A DNA stretch of 64,000 nucleotides, from positions 36,316,946-36,380,945 of the forward strand of contig NC_057926.1 of the NCBI RefSeq assembly GCF_018873765.1, in the 5' to 3' direction. The notes beneath the pieces were generated by a model that had not been told where the DNA came from, ran no database searches, and saw nothing but the letters and a program-made list of their open reading frames with translations. Made by a program: the position numbers and the translations under genes. Of this stretch, positions 52,538-63,991 are shown one piece after another. This stretch comes from Telopea speciosissima (taxonomy: Eukaryota; Streptophyta; Magnoliopsida; Proteales; Proteaceae). Every line of letters starts with the position of its first letter. Position 1 is the first letter of the stretch.

Positions 52538-54654
52538 TTGATGAATGATCTTCGGTTTGTACGGTCACACTGGTGGGTCTTCTTCTCTATTGTTCGGTTT
52601 TTCTTTGTCACACCAAAATTTCTCCCTTTCTCTATAATTGATTCATTGTAGTTTACAAATATATTTGGGTACTCTTCAAAATTGCCTGGAATCGGCCAAT
52701 GGTCGATCGGTTGTTTGTTGAGAAGAGATTGCAAGGGGTTGAATGTATGTGCTCAATGATGGGTGTGGATGTTTGAGCTTGTTAATGTCAATTTTTGAGG
52801 TTTCCTGTATATATGTAGAGGAAGATCTTGGCTTGAATATGAATCTGAACGTTCAAAATTTACAAATTCAAGCTGATCCATATGTTTTTGATGGGAAAGT
52901 TGATGCCTTGTTGCATTTGCGCATTTTTATTCTCCTCCGAAACTGAAACTTACAGAGAAGTTGATTAACTTGATTTCTTGTTTTGGGCTGTGTTTGCTTA
53001 TCCAGAAAAAAGTAAAATTTAATCATAGAATACCAGATCGGACTTGTGTGTTCCCAATTCCCACGATCAATTTCCCATAATGTAGTTTGGTTGTCTAGAA
53101 GTGCAAAGTTTTCTGATGAAAAAATACTCCAATAAGATGAGTATTATGAAACGATCCTATGTTTGCTCCTTTATCACCATTGATGGCAATTCCATGTCAG
53201 GATGAAATGAGAACTAAAAAGGACTGTCGATAGGATCTTGGGTTCTGAAGGTCTCATTTCTGCAGGTGCCAAGTGTGTTGCGTATTACTGTAGGACTGCT
53301 GTAGCATTCGACCTCTTTCTTTCACACAAACACACTTTGGAGGGACAGAAAATTAAGGGACTCTCATTCCTTTGACTCCTTTTTTTCCAGGTATTTTTTT
53401 TTTGCAACTTAGATACTACTACTTGCAGGAGAATTTCTCAATATTTGTTTTTAACAAAATTAACCAGCAACTCACCAAAAGAAGCAAGAGCTGCTCAGAT
53501 AAGCACAAGTTATAGAAGAGTTTAATAGAATTCAGGAGAAAATTTTGCTTCACCGGATTTGGAAAACGATAAATGAAACAATTAACTGAAATACATCCAC
53601 AGTTTCAGCTGAGGCACATTTTTTTTTTGTGTTCAACATGCCACTTCCATGAGAAATAACCATAGTAATCAAGACTGAAAAACTTCCGTTCGAAAACATT
53701 GCAAGCTGAAGTAGGATGCATTCTGTATTTGAACAGCTTATTATGGGTGTAAAACTTGGGCAAAGCCTTTTGTTCTTAAAAAATGCTAGATGCAGCACAG
53801 CTACTGTTCAGCAGTAAAATTTTTACCAGGCTTGCACAGATTCGAGTCTTTTTCACTGTTAGAAACCTTTTTTGGGGGTTTCAGAGGTTGATTTGTGTTC
53901 ATCATGTACCAGGAATTTTATAAGCTCCATCTTTTTGAGATCCCCTTCATAGAGATCTATTAAAATCCTCAAATGAGGAATTGATGCATAAGCAATCTGT
54001 GCCTGTACAATTAAAGGTTCTGCCAAGTCCATGGGTGAAACTAAAACTTGTACAGGATACTATCCACTAGAGTCGAAATAAATAAATCATCATGGAAATC
54101 CATTATCAGCTCAGCAAGGGCACTCAGAGAGAATTATTTTAAACATGTGCATTACCTATTAGGAACAAGAGCTGAGGAATATGGAGTACCCTTCTAGGCA
54201 GTAAGAGCAAAACCACTGCGGTTAACAGATTTGACAACCAACTATATTTATTCAGCTTGACAAGCTAAAACTTATAGAATGTGTTGACATAAAGTTGGTC
54301 CAATGGTTGCTAGTCAAGAAGTCAATAACCTTTAGGGTCACCTACATTTTCACATAAAAGATTGAGAAAGTGCTATGTTACATTATTATGTTCTTTGATT
54401 AGGGGCTGAAAAGGCTTCACAGATCAAACTTCTCAGAGCTTAAACAAATCAACCTACAGAACCAAGACAAAGATACAGAACCACATAGCTATGTCATCTG
54501 TACATTTTTCAAACATCTAAAGTTACACCAACGGCATCTACAGGAATTAGAATAAGGGTTTTTTATGCAAAATCGGTTGAAACTACAGTTAATTGAAAGT
54601 GCCTGTAAACTATCTTTTCTTTCAAGTCTGAGTAGCATTACAGATTTCATTAGC
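52538..54654. other. 3' flank of CML18-like and intergenic DNA
   Basis: No complete gene. The first 300-400 bp is probably CML18-like 3' UTR. On the minus strand at about 54007-53865 a 47-codon open stretch (AQIAYASIPHLRILIDLYEG, ending in a stop) follows a good acceptor TTGTACAG. It looks like a terminal exon but I cannot assign it. Confidence 0.4.
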
Positions 54655-55732
54655 TCAAAGACTAGACAATCCCACTTTCTGAACCTGCGGCAAACAGATT
54701 TCCATTTGGAGAGGTACAAAGAGCTGAACCATAAACACAACCTTCGTCGACACCTTTATGAAAGCATGACCTTGCTCTCAAGTCCTAGTGGTAGACATGC
54801 CCATCCCCTCCAAAACTCAACAGTTGCCTTCCATGATCAGCCAAAGTCAATGTCTGAGCAGTCCCATTCATCTTCACTGTGCCAATCAGCTCTTTTGTAT
54901 CTGTCAAAACCAAGAGAATATTAACCCTCATTACCCACAAAAGCAATAGTACTAGAATAAGGGGATACCTCAAAAACTTCCAAGGTTTTCTACTCCCTGC
55001 CTATTAAGGCACTATCTTATCAACACTCGCTTTCACCAAATCAACACTGTAAAAGAACTTATGCCTTCCCCCAAGTAGCAACTGAGCATTTCTGTGGAAT
55101 TGAACTGAATTTATGGGGCCATTGGCGGGGCGGGGGTTCCACGGCATTTTCATCTACCAGTCTCGTCCACTCCAGTAGTCCAGGTAACAACTTTGCACCA
55201 CGCCTTACAACAAGGTTTTCGTTTGACTGAAGGATATCATCATCAGTTTCAATATCCTTGTAACCCCGGGCTATCATAACGCCACTTTCTTCATCTGATT
55301 CATCATCAAAAGGACCATAATTATGTGATCGTGGACCAAGTTGAGCCTATTCTGTCCCTGGGTTCAGCTTGGCATGCTGAGTCCTCAATCTTGACACATA
55401 ATCTGAACCAGGAATCAAACACTCGTCATCTTTCTTCCTCACTTTCCTCAATCTGTTGACTTTCCTGATATCGAAGGTTGTTTTTTCCTCTTGTTCATCT
55501 ACCCATTTCTTTTTCCTACTCAATCTCTAACTGCATCCCCTCTTCATTGTTCTCTTTCTTTCTCTTTTTACTCTTGAAAAACTAGCAGATTTGGGATCTT
55601 TTGTAACTCCAGTTTTATCATTTCCTTCCAAAAATTAAGGCTCCTTGGCCTCCTTCCTTTTAACCTTATCAACTTGATTTTTGGGAGCACATTTTGAGAA
55701 ATTAAACTCATCATTTAATCCGAAAGCTGACT
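54655..55732 (-). pseudogene. UTP18: UTP18 (U3 snoRNA-associated WD40 protein) pseudogene
   Basis: The minus-strand sequence matches the middle of UTP18, a small-subunit processome WD40 protein needed for 18S rRNA maturation. It reads from ESAFGLNDEFNFSK through LIPGSDYVSRLRTQHAKLNP, GYKDIETDDDILQSNENLVV and AKLLPGLLEWTRLVDENA. Then come frame-shifted GPINSVQFHRNAQLLL, STIAFVGNEG, TKELIGTVKMNGTAQTL, GRQLLSFGGDGHVYH and FHKGVDEGCVYGSALCTSPN. The segment between NAQLLLGG and HKFFYSVDLVKA is deleted, and in-frame stops and frameshifts are frequent. A TTTTGCAG acceptor at 55733-55740 shows an intron was kept, so it is a degraded duplicate rather than a processed copy. The first exon and C-terminus are missing. 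Confidence 0.82.
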
Positions 55733-55740
55733 CTGCAAAA

Positions 55741-56463
55741 TCAACCAAAACCAAAATGCATTAGAACAAAGGACCTGCAACTGAAACTTGAGTGACCTTA
55801 GGTTTCAACAATCACAAAGTAAGCTGTAAGTCTCCACTCTCAAGACAACTCCGGTTAAGCATCCTATAATGGAATTACATTCTTCAAAGTTCAAACATGA
55901 TACCCCATTGTGGTTTGAGGCAACACCGGCCTACACCTCCCTTCTACCCTAAAAAAAAAACTTACTCTGTAGAACTTGAGAAGTCTAAACTGACATTGCA
56001 TGAGCCCCAGAAAAATCATTTTTCAAGAAGTTTTCCTCCCTTTTTATCCATAACATCAATAAAGTGATCAGGTACAGCAAAAACCATCACAGTAGAAGAT
56101 AAACCAAAATGATACATGCAGGAATTTATTCAATAAATTTATGGAAGCTCTACCTTTCTTTTATACCAGAAGAAAATGATGTGCCATGGTTTATGGTTAA
56201 TTCTAGAACAATAAGGTCTGTCCTTTACTGCTGCTTTGCTGCGTTTGATATCAATGCAATCTCTCTAGCTGATTCCTAGGTTACTTTGTTCTTTTTAGCA
56301 TTAGAATCTCTGCTATGTTTATGAGAGTTAGTATGAGTGGGATAGTTCTTTGCATTTGTTTAGATCAAATATTACTTGATTAAATTGATAAGCCTTACTT
56401 TCTAACCTGACCAGTTTATAAATTATCTTCCACAAATAAATTTTCAGAATTCAAGATGATCTT
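55741..56463. other. Intergenic, presumed intron side of the UTP18 pseudogene
   Basis: No coding similarity seen on either strand. A short A-run lies near 55950. Confidence 0.45.
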
Positions 56464-56589
56464 GAAGTTTTGGTTAGACGCATGGAATTAGCTAAGCATT
56501 TTATTCGAACAAATGTAGAACCAGAATGGATGGTTTTGTGCCTATTACCAGTTCTTCCTCCCGAGTTGAGACCGATCATTCAGATAGAT
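56464..56589 (+). pseudogene. rpoC1: Plastid rpoC1 fragment in nuclear DNA (NUPT)
   Basis: One frame reads [27 protein letters not shown] and [13 protein letters not shown], a highly conserved stretch of the chloroplast RNA polymerase beta' subunit. Only about 126 bp is present, and matching stops at both ends. It cannot be functional. It is a short nuclear insertion of plastid DNA (or of a plastid-like mitochondrial segment). Confidence 0.85.
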
Positions 56590-56617
56590 TGCAAAATTCA
56601 CAACCAATGATGATAAT

Positions 56618-56890
56618 GTGATTAAGTGCATGAAAAAGATTAATGGGAAACAAATATTGGAACCAAGCTCTAAGAAGGTAGATAGTGATGCAATCAAGAT
56701 GACTGGAAGGTCCTTGAGATGTAAAGTATTGTCCAGAGTCTTCTCTGAGGACTATGAGAGGGTAAAGAATAAGATATTGGATCCTCGAGGACCTGTGATA
56801 CAGAGACAGAATAAAATTTTCTTGATGTCATGTTTAACTCCTCTTATTGTCCGGGCCCTTTGTTGGAGGTTCAAGAGGAGTTTTGCATAG
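56618..56890 (+). pseudogene. CNGC1-like cyclic nucleotide-gated channel, N-terminal fragment
   Basis: A 90-codon frame in which the middle (SRVFSEDYERVKNKILDPRG, then PVIQRQNKIFLMSCL) matches the cytosolic N-terminus and first membrane-segment start of plant CNGC channels. The sequence then diverges (VRALCWRFKRSFA) and stops, before the first membrane segment is complete. No ion pore or cyclic nucleotide domain follows. It lies 29 bp after the rpoC1 piece, so both may belong to one rearranged insertion. Confidence 0.65.
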
Positions 56891-56955
56891 GTATAGGGAG
56901 GCGCCTTGAAGTAGCACTTACAATTGTACATTGATAGCAGATGTGTTTTACTTTA

Positions 56956-57092
56956 TGCTGTGTTTGGTATGCATTCTTGGAACGCATTCCAGGTCGAGTC
57001 GTGTTCTCGGATGATAAAAACAACTATTTTTATCATCCAAGAATGCAAAATTGACCTAGAATGCATTCTAGTAATGCGTACCAAACACAGCT
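56956..57092. mobile_element. Tourist-like MITE, 137 bp
   Basis: The ends TGCTGTGTTTGGTATGCATT and, inverted, AGCTGTGTTTGGTACGCATT, flanked by TTA (56953-56955 and 57093-57095). Inverted arms continue inward (TTTTTATCATCC and its complement), giving a hairpin. Confidence 0.75.
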
Positions 57093-57095
57093 TTA

Positions 57096-57749
57096 GATTT
57101 TTGTCCTGACTTCAAACAGCTTATAAGTTTCTCTTGCTTCCTCTGGTGTATATGGGAGAGGGGAGCTTGTTATAGATCCTTCAGGTACAATGTAAGAGAT
57201 TATTTAGTAGTATTTGAATGAAACAAGATGGTACTTATGTGAGAGTCTATTGTAGGGATTTCCATCTGTTTGGGTGTCCCACATGGCCAAGACCTTCCAT
57301 TTTCTCATGGATTTGATTTGATTTTATAATATTGTCTGGATTCAAATTATATCCATTCCATAATAGAAATTGTTAAGATGAGAATGTAATCCTATCTAAT
57401 ATGTTGCCTACCTTAATGGAGGGAGGGTAAGCATGTCCTTGCTCTTCCAAGGATCTCCATGGTTCTCACTCCATGTGCAAAAAGATACGACATGAAAGGG
57501 GGAAGACTCAACGGATGTTGCATTTTTATAAAATGACCACCCCGCCCTTGAATGGCTGCAATGACTACCGTGTCCTGCCCCATGTGTCTAGGCGCAGCCT
57601 GCACCCTTGTGCGATTCCGGGCAAAGAACATTAAACCCATACTTCACTATCAAATCCACCTCACATGTTTTCGATACTCCCAATAAATTTTTTGATATGA
57701 AATAAAATCGGTTTCATCACCTATTTAAATGACATAAAATGAGTGCAAC
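57096..57749. other. Intergenic, no gene
   Basis: AT-rich. Short open frames without recognisable domains. Confidence 0.45.
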
Positions 57750-58200
57750 TTCTGTCGGCCAACCCCGGTCCTTGAAACAGAATCTTTTCCCATGGGAGTC
57801 CGATTGACACTCACTTAGTGCCATTGGACTCCATTTACTAGGAATATGTATTTATGACCCCTACTCCCTCATTTTTCTCAACAGATTCCGTTGGCCAATC
57901 TCGGCCCTTGAAACAGAATCTTTTCATGCGGGTGTTCGATTGACACCCAATTAGTGTCATTGGATTCCACTCACTATGAATAAGTGTTTTTGATTTTTGG
58001 CGCCCCTATCCCTAGTGTACTTCGTTTGCCAATCTTAGTCCTCGAAATAGAATCTTTTCATATAAGAGTCCAATTGACATCTAATCAGTGGCATTGGACT
58101 CCATTTGTTGCAAATATGTAGTTTTGATCCCTATTCCTCTATTTCCCCAATGGTTTCTCTTCGGCCAACAAGGGCCATCCAAATGGAATCTTTCACAATA
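57750..58200. repeat. Tandem repeat, about 135-bp unit, 3.3 copies
   Basis: CTTGAAACAGAATCTTTTC and its variants recur at 57771, 57907, 58041 and 58176, spacings of 136, 134 and 135 bp. Each unit also carries CGGCCAAYC-like and GTCCGATTGACAYY motifs and CATTGGACTCCA. Copies have clearly diverged; the last is partial. Confidence 0.9.
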
Positions 58201-58744
58201 GACCACAACTTGAGGTAGTCTCAATATTTTTGGACCTCTAGTAAGTTATACATATCCCCATCAAATTTTTTTAGAAGCATGTGGTCTAGGAAGATCTGTT
58301 TCGGCTGGATTAACTGGGTGTTTAAACCCTTCTCGTGTTTGTAACATGACGGTTACCCAGCGTCTACATAGACCAAACCCTTTTCATTGGAGTTCTTTCT
58401 AGACCCTCATCTAGATGGCAACTCCCAAATGATCCCTCACCAATCTTTACAGCAAAGAGGAGGACCCCAAGGGTATTTATACATCTACTAAGGAGAAAGG
58501 GGGCTTGAGTACTCATTGAGTCAAGGAAATCAACCAGGAGAGCATAATCCAACTTACCTAGAAAGTGGGTGAAAAAAAAAGGAGTCTTTGAGTGGATTGG
58601 ATTTACTTTAGATACCTTCAGAAGGATTCCATTTGGATTGTCTCCTTTCCAACAAATGCTTCTTGGTCTTGGTGAAAGATCCTCAAGCTCAGACCCTTGG
58701 CTAGTGGGGTCATTCAGACTTGCATCGATGAGTGGAGAGGGCAC
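58201..58744. other. Intergenic or degenerate copia F interior
   Basis: A minus-strand open frame of 163 codons covers 58855-58364. Only its beginning overlaps gag, in a shifted frame, and the rest is not recognisable. Confidence 0.35.
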
Positions 58745-59402
58745 GACGGATCTAAAAAATATGTGGTGCGTTTTTGGGAGAAAATTGATCACGCAAGTCT
58801 TCCCATATGTTACGAGCAGAATCCAGCCAAAGGATACTATGAGAGATGGAGGCAATAGTAGAGTGCACCAGTCATGATTGCACCATACTGTTGCAACACA
58901 CCCTTGAAGAAAAATTCATCGAAGACAGGTCTGGTTTGGGCAAGGTACCGTCGACAAAGACAAGTTTGTTTTTCACCTCAAGAGCCATGAGGATGGCGCG
59001 ATGCCATGACAAGTATTTGTCTCCATCAAGGAGAGGCGTCACAAGAGAAGTTCTAGGTTGATCACTTGAATGAAGGTAGTAAGGAGAAGATACAGAAATC
59101 ATCGTGGAAGAAAGGGCCTCCATGGAGAAAACAGAAGACGATGAAGAAGAGTTCACCATTATGGATGCCAAGGATCGAACATGGCTCTGATACCATGTTA
59201 ACACTGATATCGGTAAAATGCTAATTGCATCAGCTTACCTTGATTGCATTATTGGATATCAATATAAATACAATCCTAGAGCTATTATGGAATATACAAG
59301 ATGTGGAATAATACAAAGAAGAAAAGAGAATACATAGAGAATATGGAGAAGGATGGAGAATAATACAAGAATGGAATGTACAGGACATGAATACGTGGGC
59401 AT
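58745..59402 (-). mobile_element. Ty1/copia element F remnant (5' LTR and gag start)
   Basis: Minus strand: an LTR of about 200 bp ends TGTTAACA at 59196. Primer site TGGTATCAGAGCC (59195-59183) follows, and gag begins MVNSSSSSS at 59159. Gag reads SSPYYLHSSDQPRTSLV, GDKYLSWHRAILMALEVK and NKLVFVDGTLPKPD, then shifted ISHSILWLDSARNIWEDLRD. The rest of the element is missing. The outer LTR border is uncertain. Confidence 0.7.
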
Positions 59403-60310
59403 GCAAATATGCTACCCTCCTTTGGTGATAGAATTCATTATGGTGCGGGTTCCATCAAGTCGGCTAAGTTCTCTTGCATTTGGAGGGAAGGGGTATGGCA
59501 TCTTGGCCCAGGTTCTTCTTATGATTTCATTGATGTTTGGAACGAGTTGGATTCTATCCCTAGGAGACTTCAAGTAGTGGTGACCTGGTGCAACAATAGG
59601 CTTTTCCATCTAAGAGATTCTTCTCTGTGTCGACTTGAAACTTGATTAGATCAAAGAGACCCAAGGTTTCTTGGTAGTAGGTTGCTTGGTTAAAAAATTA
59701 TCTCTCTTTTTATAGTTTCATTTCTTGGAGAGCTTATGCTTTGCCTACTCAAAGCTTTCTCCTTCAAAGGAATATTAGGTTTCCAAATTGTTGCTTTTGT
59801 TAGAACTTCTTTGAAGACATTGGGCATTTAATCTTTTCCTTCTTCTCTTAGCTGGTTTGCAGAAGGGTATTCTCCTTAAGTGTTGGCCTAGTCATAATAG
59901 GAGTATTCAGCCATTTCCTAAAGAAAGGTCTTAAATAAAAAAATGTTGTAGTTGGTAAGCTTCATTTAGTGATTTAATTTATCACATATGGTAGGACAGA
60001 AATGGTTAGAATCTTCTCATATCATTCAACGAATTTGGAGGTCTATTTAAGTTTGAGGTCAAGCACAAGATCCTTCACTTTATGCAATTGTGCCCTGATA
60101 CTACTTGGAACAAGCATATTGCTTCTTCTTGGGATCATCCTATCTTGTTTGGCCCCATCCTTAGTTTATTTAGTCTTTTGCTCGTCTATTTGGTTATATT
60201 GTGCTCATTTTGGGTTGGGTGTTTGTGTTTTATTATGTTGCCCTTACGAGGGCTTGTATTTCTTTTTTTTCCTTCTCAATGAATTTTACATTTAACCCTA
60301 AAAAATAAAA
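59403..60310 (+). mobile_element. Probable L1-type LINE 3' fragment
   Basis: A frame reads CIWREGVWHLGPGSSYDFID and VWNELDSIPRRLQ, resembling LINE RT tail sequence. The end has GCATGTAATT-free, T-rich 3' UTR with CTCAATGAATTTTACATTTA, similar to plant L1 ends. No target duplication or long poly-A was found. Confidence 0.4.
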
Positions 60311-61025
60311 TTCATAAAAGTAGTGTGTACGATCAACTTTTTTTTAAAAAAAACTGGATGCCTTTTTTTGTGTGATATAGTCTATTCGATTTTTGGATAT
60401 TTTTGTCTAGACAATTTTGAGATGAGGGAGAGATCCTTTTGTGATTGTGTATAGATTTATTAGTAATTTTTTCATTTATTTTTAAATAATTTCAAAATTT
60501 TATATCAACACATGGATAAATTAAATTTGTCTAAAAATTTAGCCATGACAATGTCTACAATTAACATGAATATCATGTCCAATGAGTTTGAGTCCAAATT
60601 GAAATTTGAATTTAATATTGTCAAAATTTTTATTACCCCATGTGGTAGATTCCTTTAGTCCTAAAACTAAAAAGTAAGTGACCAAAAGTCGTATTTCAAC
60701 TAAAAAAATTGGGCTCCTCTTTTTATTTACCGAATGGGAGGTATCTAGGCTATATAAATTGCTCTTTTTGTCGGGGCTATGTAGGAAATCAAAGTCCATA
60801 AATTAAATCTAGGGAAAAAGAACCTTATCCGGGAGCATGGCCTATGCAAGTAATCCCATGTGTCAATATCTCTACTCCCATGTAATCCCATGTAAAAAGA
60901 CATCTTTGTCCCTTGTTTGAAGGAGGAGGGAGAAAGACGGATCACTGACACATGGAAAAACACCTCGATCGAAACCAACCGAGATATCCAAGATATCTTG
61001 ATTTTGTGGAAAATCGAGATGAAAC
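60311..61025. other. Intergenic, no gene
   Basis: AT-rich, no supported coding frame. Confidence 0.45.
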
Positions 61026-62058
61026 CAAGGTGTAATTAAAAAAGTACTAGGTTTCGAATCGTTTCGATTGGTTTCGGTCGAAACTGGTCGAAATCAGTTG
61101 AACCGACCTAAACCAATACATAAAATCTCTTATCTTGGTCAAAGCTTGTGATATTTCGCAAGTTTCGATAGAATAGGTGAAAAACTTGGGAGATTTTGAC
61201 ATTTTTGGCATGTGGAGCTTGATTCTTTGCAGCCATGTGTGCCAGCTCCACCTTCTTACACTCTTGGTGAGCCCTTCCTTAGATTGGGATATCTCAACCA
61301 AGTTGATGATGAAGCTTATGCATAGGCAGTTATGGACTATGAGAATAATTGGTCCCACAACGAGGCATGGGATACATATGTGGTGCATTCAGAGGAACGG
61401 CTTCGCAATCTTCAATGGTATGTAGCTCGTGGATTAGACCCACCAAGAAACTCCTCATAGAATTGAGAAAGAAGGAGCAACCTTATTTGGATAATATGTA
61501 TTATTCAGGGTTCTTGTACTTTAAATTTATATGAACTAAGTATTTATAATACCAGTTTAGTATCTGAATCAACGTACATTAGTAAACTTGGGTCAATATC
61601 CACAAGTACCAATTTGAGTGGTTTTTTTGTGAAAATAATTTATGCATTGTGTTTAAAATGTCAAAAAGATTACATGCAAAAAAGCAAAGTTGAAAAACAA
61701 TTTTTGGGTTCTTGTACTTTAAATTCAGGGTTCTTGTACTTTAAATTTATGTGAATTAAGTATTTATAATACCAGTTTAGTGTCTAAATCAGCGTACATT
61801 AGTAAACTTGGGTCAATAACCAGAAGTACCAATTTGATGGTTTTTTTGTAAAAATAATTAATGCATTATGTTTAAAATGTAAAAAATAGGCTATATGCAA
61901 AAAAATCAGAGTTGAAAAACAATTTTTGGGCATCGAAACCAAGGTTTTGAGTTGGCTGGCAAAAAGTACCAGGTTTCGACTTGGTTTCGGTTGGTTTCGA
62001 CCAAATTTCGATTTTAGTCAGGTTGAAACTTGGTCGAAACTCGAGTTCTTGATCCTTG
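61026..62058 (+). mobile_element. Non-autonomous hAT-like remnant with transposase tail
   Basis: GGTTTCGA/TCGAAACC-rich ends resemble those of the 19-30 kb hAT (the right end inverted begins CAAGGATCAAGAACTCGAG). At 61198-61461 one frame reads LGEPFLRLGYLNQVDDEAYA, then a TAG, AVMDYENNWSHNEAWDTYVV and LQWYVARGLDPP. It aligns with the C-terminal tail of the hAT transposase at 19723-19974 ([20 protein letters not shown]). No target duplication was seen, so the borders are approximate. Confidence 0.6.
61506..61935. repeat. 220-bp tandem duplication
   Basis: The unit starting CAGGGTTCTTGTACTTTAAA occurs at 61506 and 61726. Both copies run through AAGTATTTATAATACCAGTT and GTACATTAGTAAACTTGGGT to TTGAAAAACAATTTTTGGG. 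They differ by scattered substitutions and small indels. Confidence 0.92.
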
Positions 62059-63161
62059 CACTGACATAGGCCATGCTCCTGGACAAAGAACCACTTTCCA
62101 CTAATCTATTATCTATTTTAGATTTTAAGTGGATATGGTTTTTATAGATCTTATAATTGTCATATGACAATTATGTGGGCTTTCAAATTTTATGGACATG
62201 TTTGTCATATTATTATGCAAACATATTTTAAATTCAAGGTTATTATGACTCATACATGTGTCACTCTAATGCTTTCAAAAGATTGGTTTGTTTAAAGCTA
62301 GAATAAAAAAGGTTAATTATTTTTTGAACATTTTAACAAAGATTGTTGAAAATCGAAAAGAAAGTCCTATACATGGTGATTCATTTGGTTAGGATGAGCC
62401 ATTAACTTTGATGTATGACCCATATAAAGAGTTTCCCCATCTATCCAACGGCTAGAACCAAATTATCTTGTATATGTGGTTAAACTAGCTATTATGAACA
62501 TGCATGTGCCAATGGGTTCCTACAATGTCCGGCCATGTTAATTTTTATGCATATCCCAGTAATTATAACTGGGTTGGGCTTGGGAATGTTGTTGCCTTAA
62601 TACATAGGCCGGTTTGGGTTGCACAAGCTCAAATCCCCAAAAAGAATAAAATATAGCATTCACCTCTTCGATGCAAAAAGTTCAAGTGGAATGGAAAACC
62701 ACATACCCAATCAAATAAATCGTTAACACAGATGATAAAAAAATTGTTTCATCCTCACAAATATGCTGCAAGGATTACTTCCTAGTTTATGGTTGTGATC
62801 AGAGCTGGTAATTATGGGTTATACAAATTCATATTTCTAGACTGACAAAAATGATAGAAAATCCACATCTTGAATGATTTTTATAATGACTGGCAGAGGC
62901 ATAATTTGGAAGAGGGCCAAACAGAAGTCAACAACCGACTCCACAATTGAAGTTGAAAACCTGAGAACTAGTGAGACAACCAAAGAAGGGGTTCTAGCTC
63001 AAGAAATTCTTGACCGACCTAGGGGTGGTCCTTGAGCTGGTCGAGCATTCCATTACATTGTATTTTGACAACAGGGGAGCTATAACACAAGAAAATGAAC
63101 CTAGAGCTCATCAGAGGAATAAGCATGTGGTGCGAATATATCACTTGATTTGTGAGATCAT
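62059..63161. other. Intergenic, no gene
   Basis: AT-rich, no supported coding frame or terminal repeats recognised on either strand. Confidence 0.5.
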
Positions 63162-63394
63162 TGTTAAGATTGCAATCAAATTGTGAGAATTGCTTGAATA
63201 TTTCATTGATATGAGGTTACATTTATACAAGGAAAAAGAATGGTAACTCAATTGAATATACAAGCAAAGAGTATAAAATGAAATAAGGAAAGAATAAAAA
63301 ATGAAAGAATGAAATCAGGAGGTAATCCATCTAGGCAATCAATCTGTGTAGCTGTATTATCACATGTGAGAAATGTGATTTGCATGATCTCCAG
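63162..63394 (-). repeat. 3' LTR of copia E
   Basis: It starts after AACTTGAGGGGGAG with TACTGGAGATCATGCAAATC and ends at ...CTTAACA. It includes TTGTATAAATGTAACC as a TATA-like box. Confidence 0.7.
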
Positions 63395-63403
63395 TACTCC
63401 CCC

Positions 63404-63991
63404 TCAAGTTGGGCTGTGACTGTTGAGAACACCCATCTTGGCCTTCAAACTGGTAAATAATGTAGCACCCAGGGCTTTAGTGAATATATCGACAATTTGA
63501 TTAGAACTAGCCACATATGTTGGACGAAGAAGGCCGTTGGTGATGTAGTCACGAACAATGTGGCAGTCAATCTCAATGTGTTTGGTGCTCTCATGAAACA
63601 TAGGATTGGCTGTAGTGTGAAGTGCGGCCTGGTTATCACAGTATAGAGGAATGGGTTGGGTCCTTGTGATTCCCAAGTCCTGGAGGAGTGTAGTCAACCA
63701 AATAAGCTTGCAAGTAGTGACAACCATGAAACGATACTAGGCTTCGGCCGAGGAGCGGGATACAGTATGTTGTTTCTTGGATTTCCAAGAGATTGGACTG
63801 GAACCAAGAAAAATGAAATAGCCACTAGTGGAGTGCCTGGTAACAGGACAGCTGGCCCAGTCTAAATCACAATAAGCGCGTAAGGTGGGAGCACTTGAAG
63901 AGGAGAGCAAGATGCCCTGTTCGGTGGTGCTGTGTAAATACCGAGGAAGGCACGTTGTTGCATCCATGTGAGGCTGTCGTGGCTGGTGCAT
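63404..63991 (-). pseudogene. Copia E RNase H (partial)
   Basis: Two minus-strand frames, separated by a stop near 63730, together give a copia RNase H. The first has MHQPRQPHMDATT, RAYCDLDWASCP and WKSKKQHTVSRSSAEA. The second has LYCDNQAALHTTANPMFHE, KHIEIDCHIVRD, IVDIFTKALG and ends MGVLNSHSPT. The disruption makes it inactive. It resembles the RNase H of copia D. Confidence 0.85.

Noticed and set aside
58364..58855. 163-codon minus-strand frame beside copia F
   Set aside because: Its upstream end overlaps gag in a shifted frame, and the remainder has no recognisable domain.
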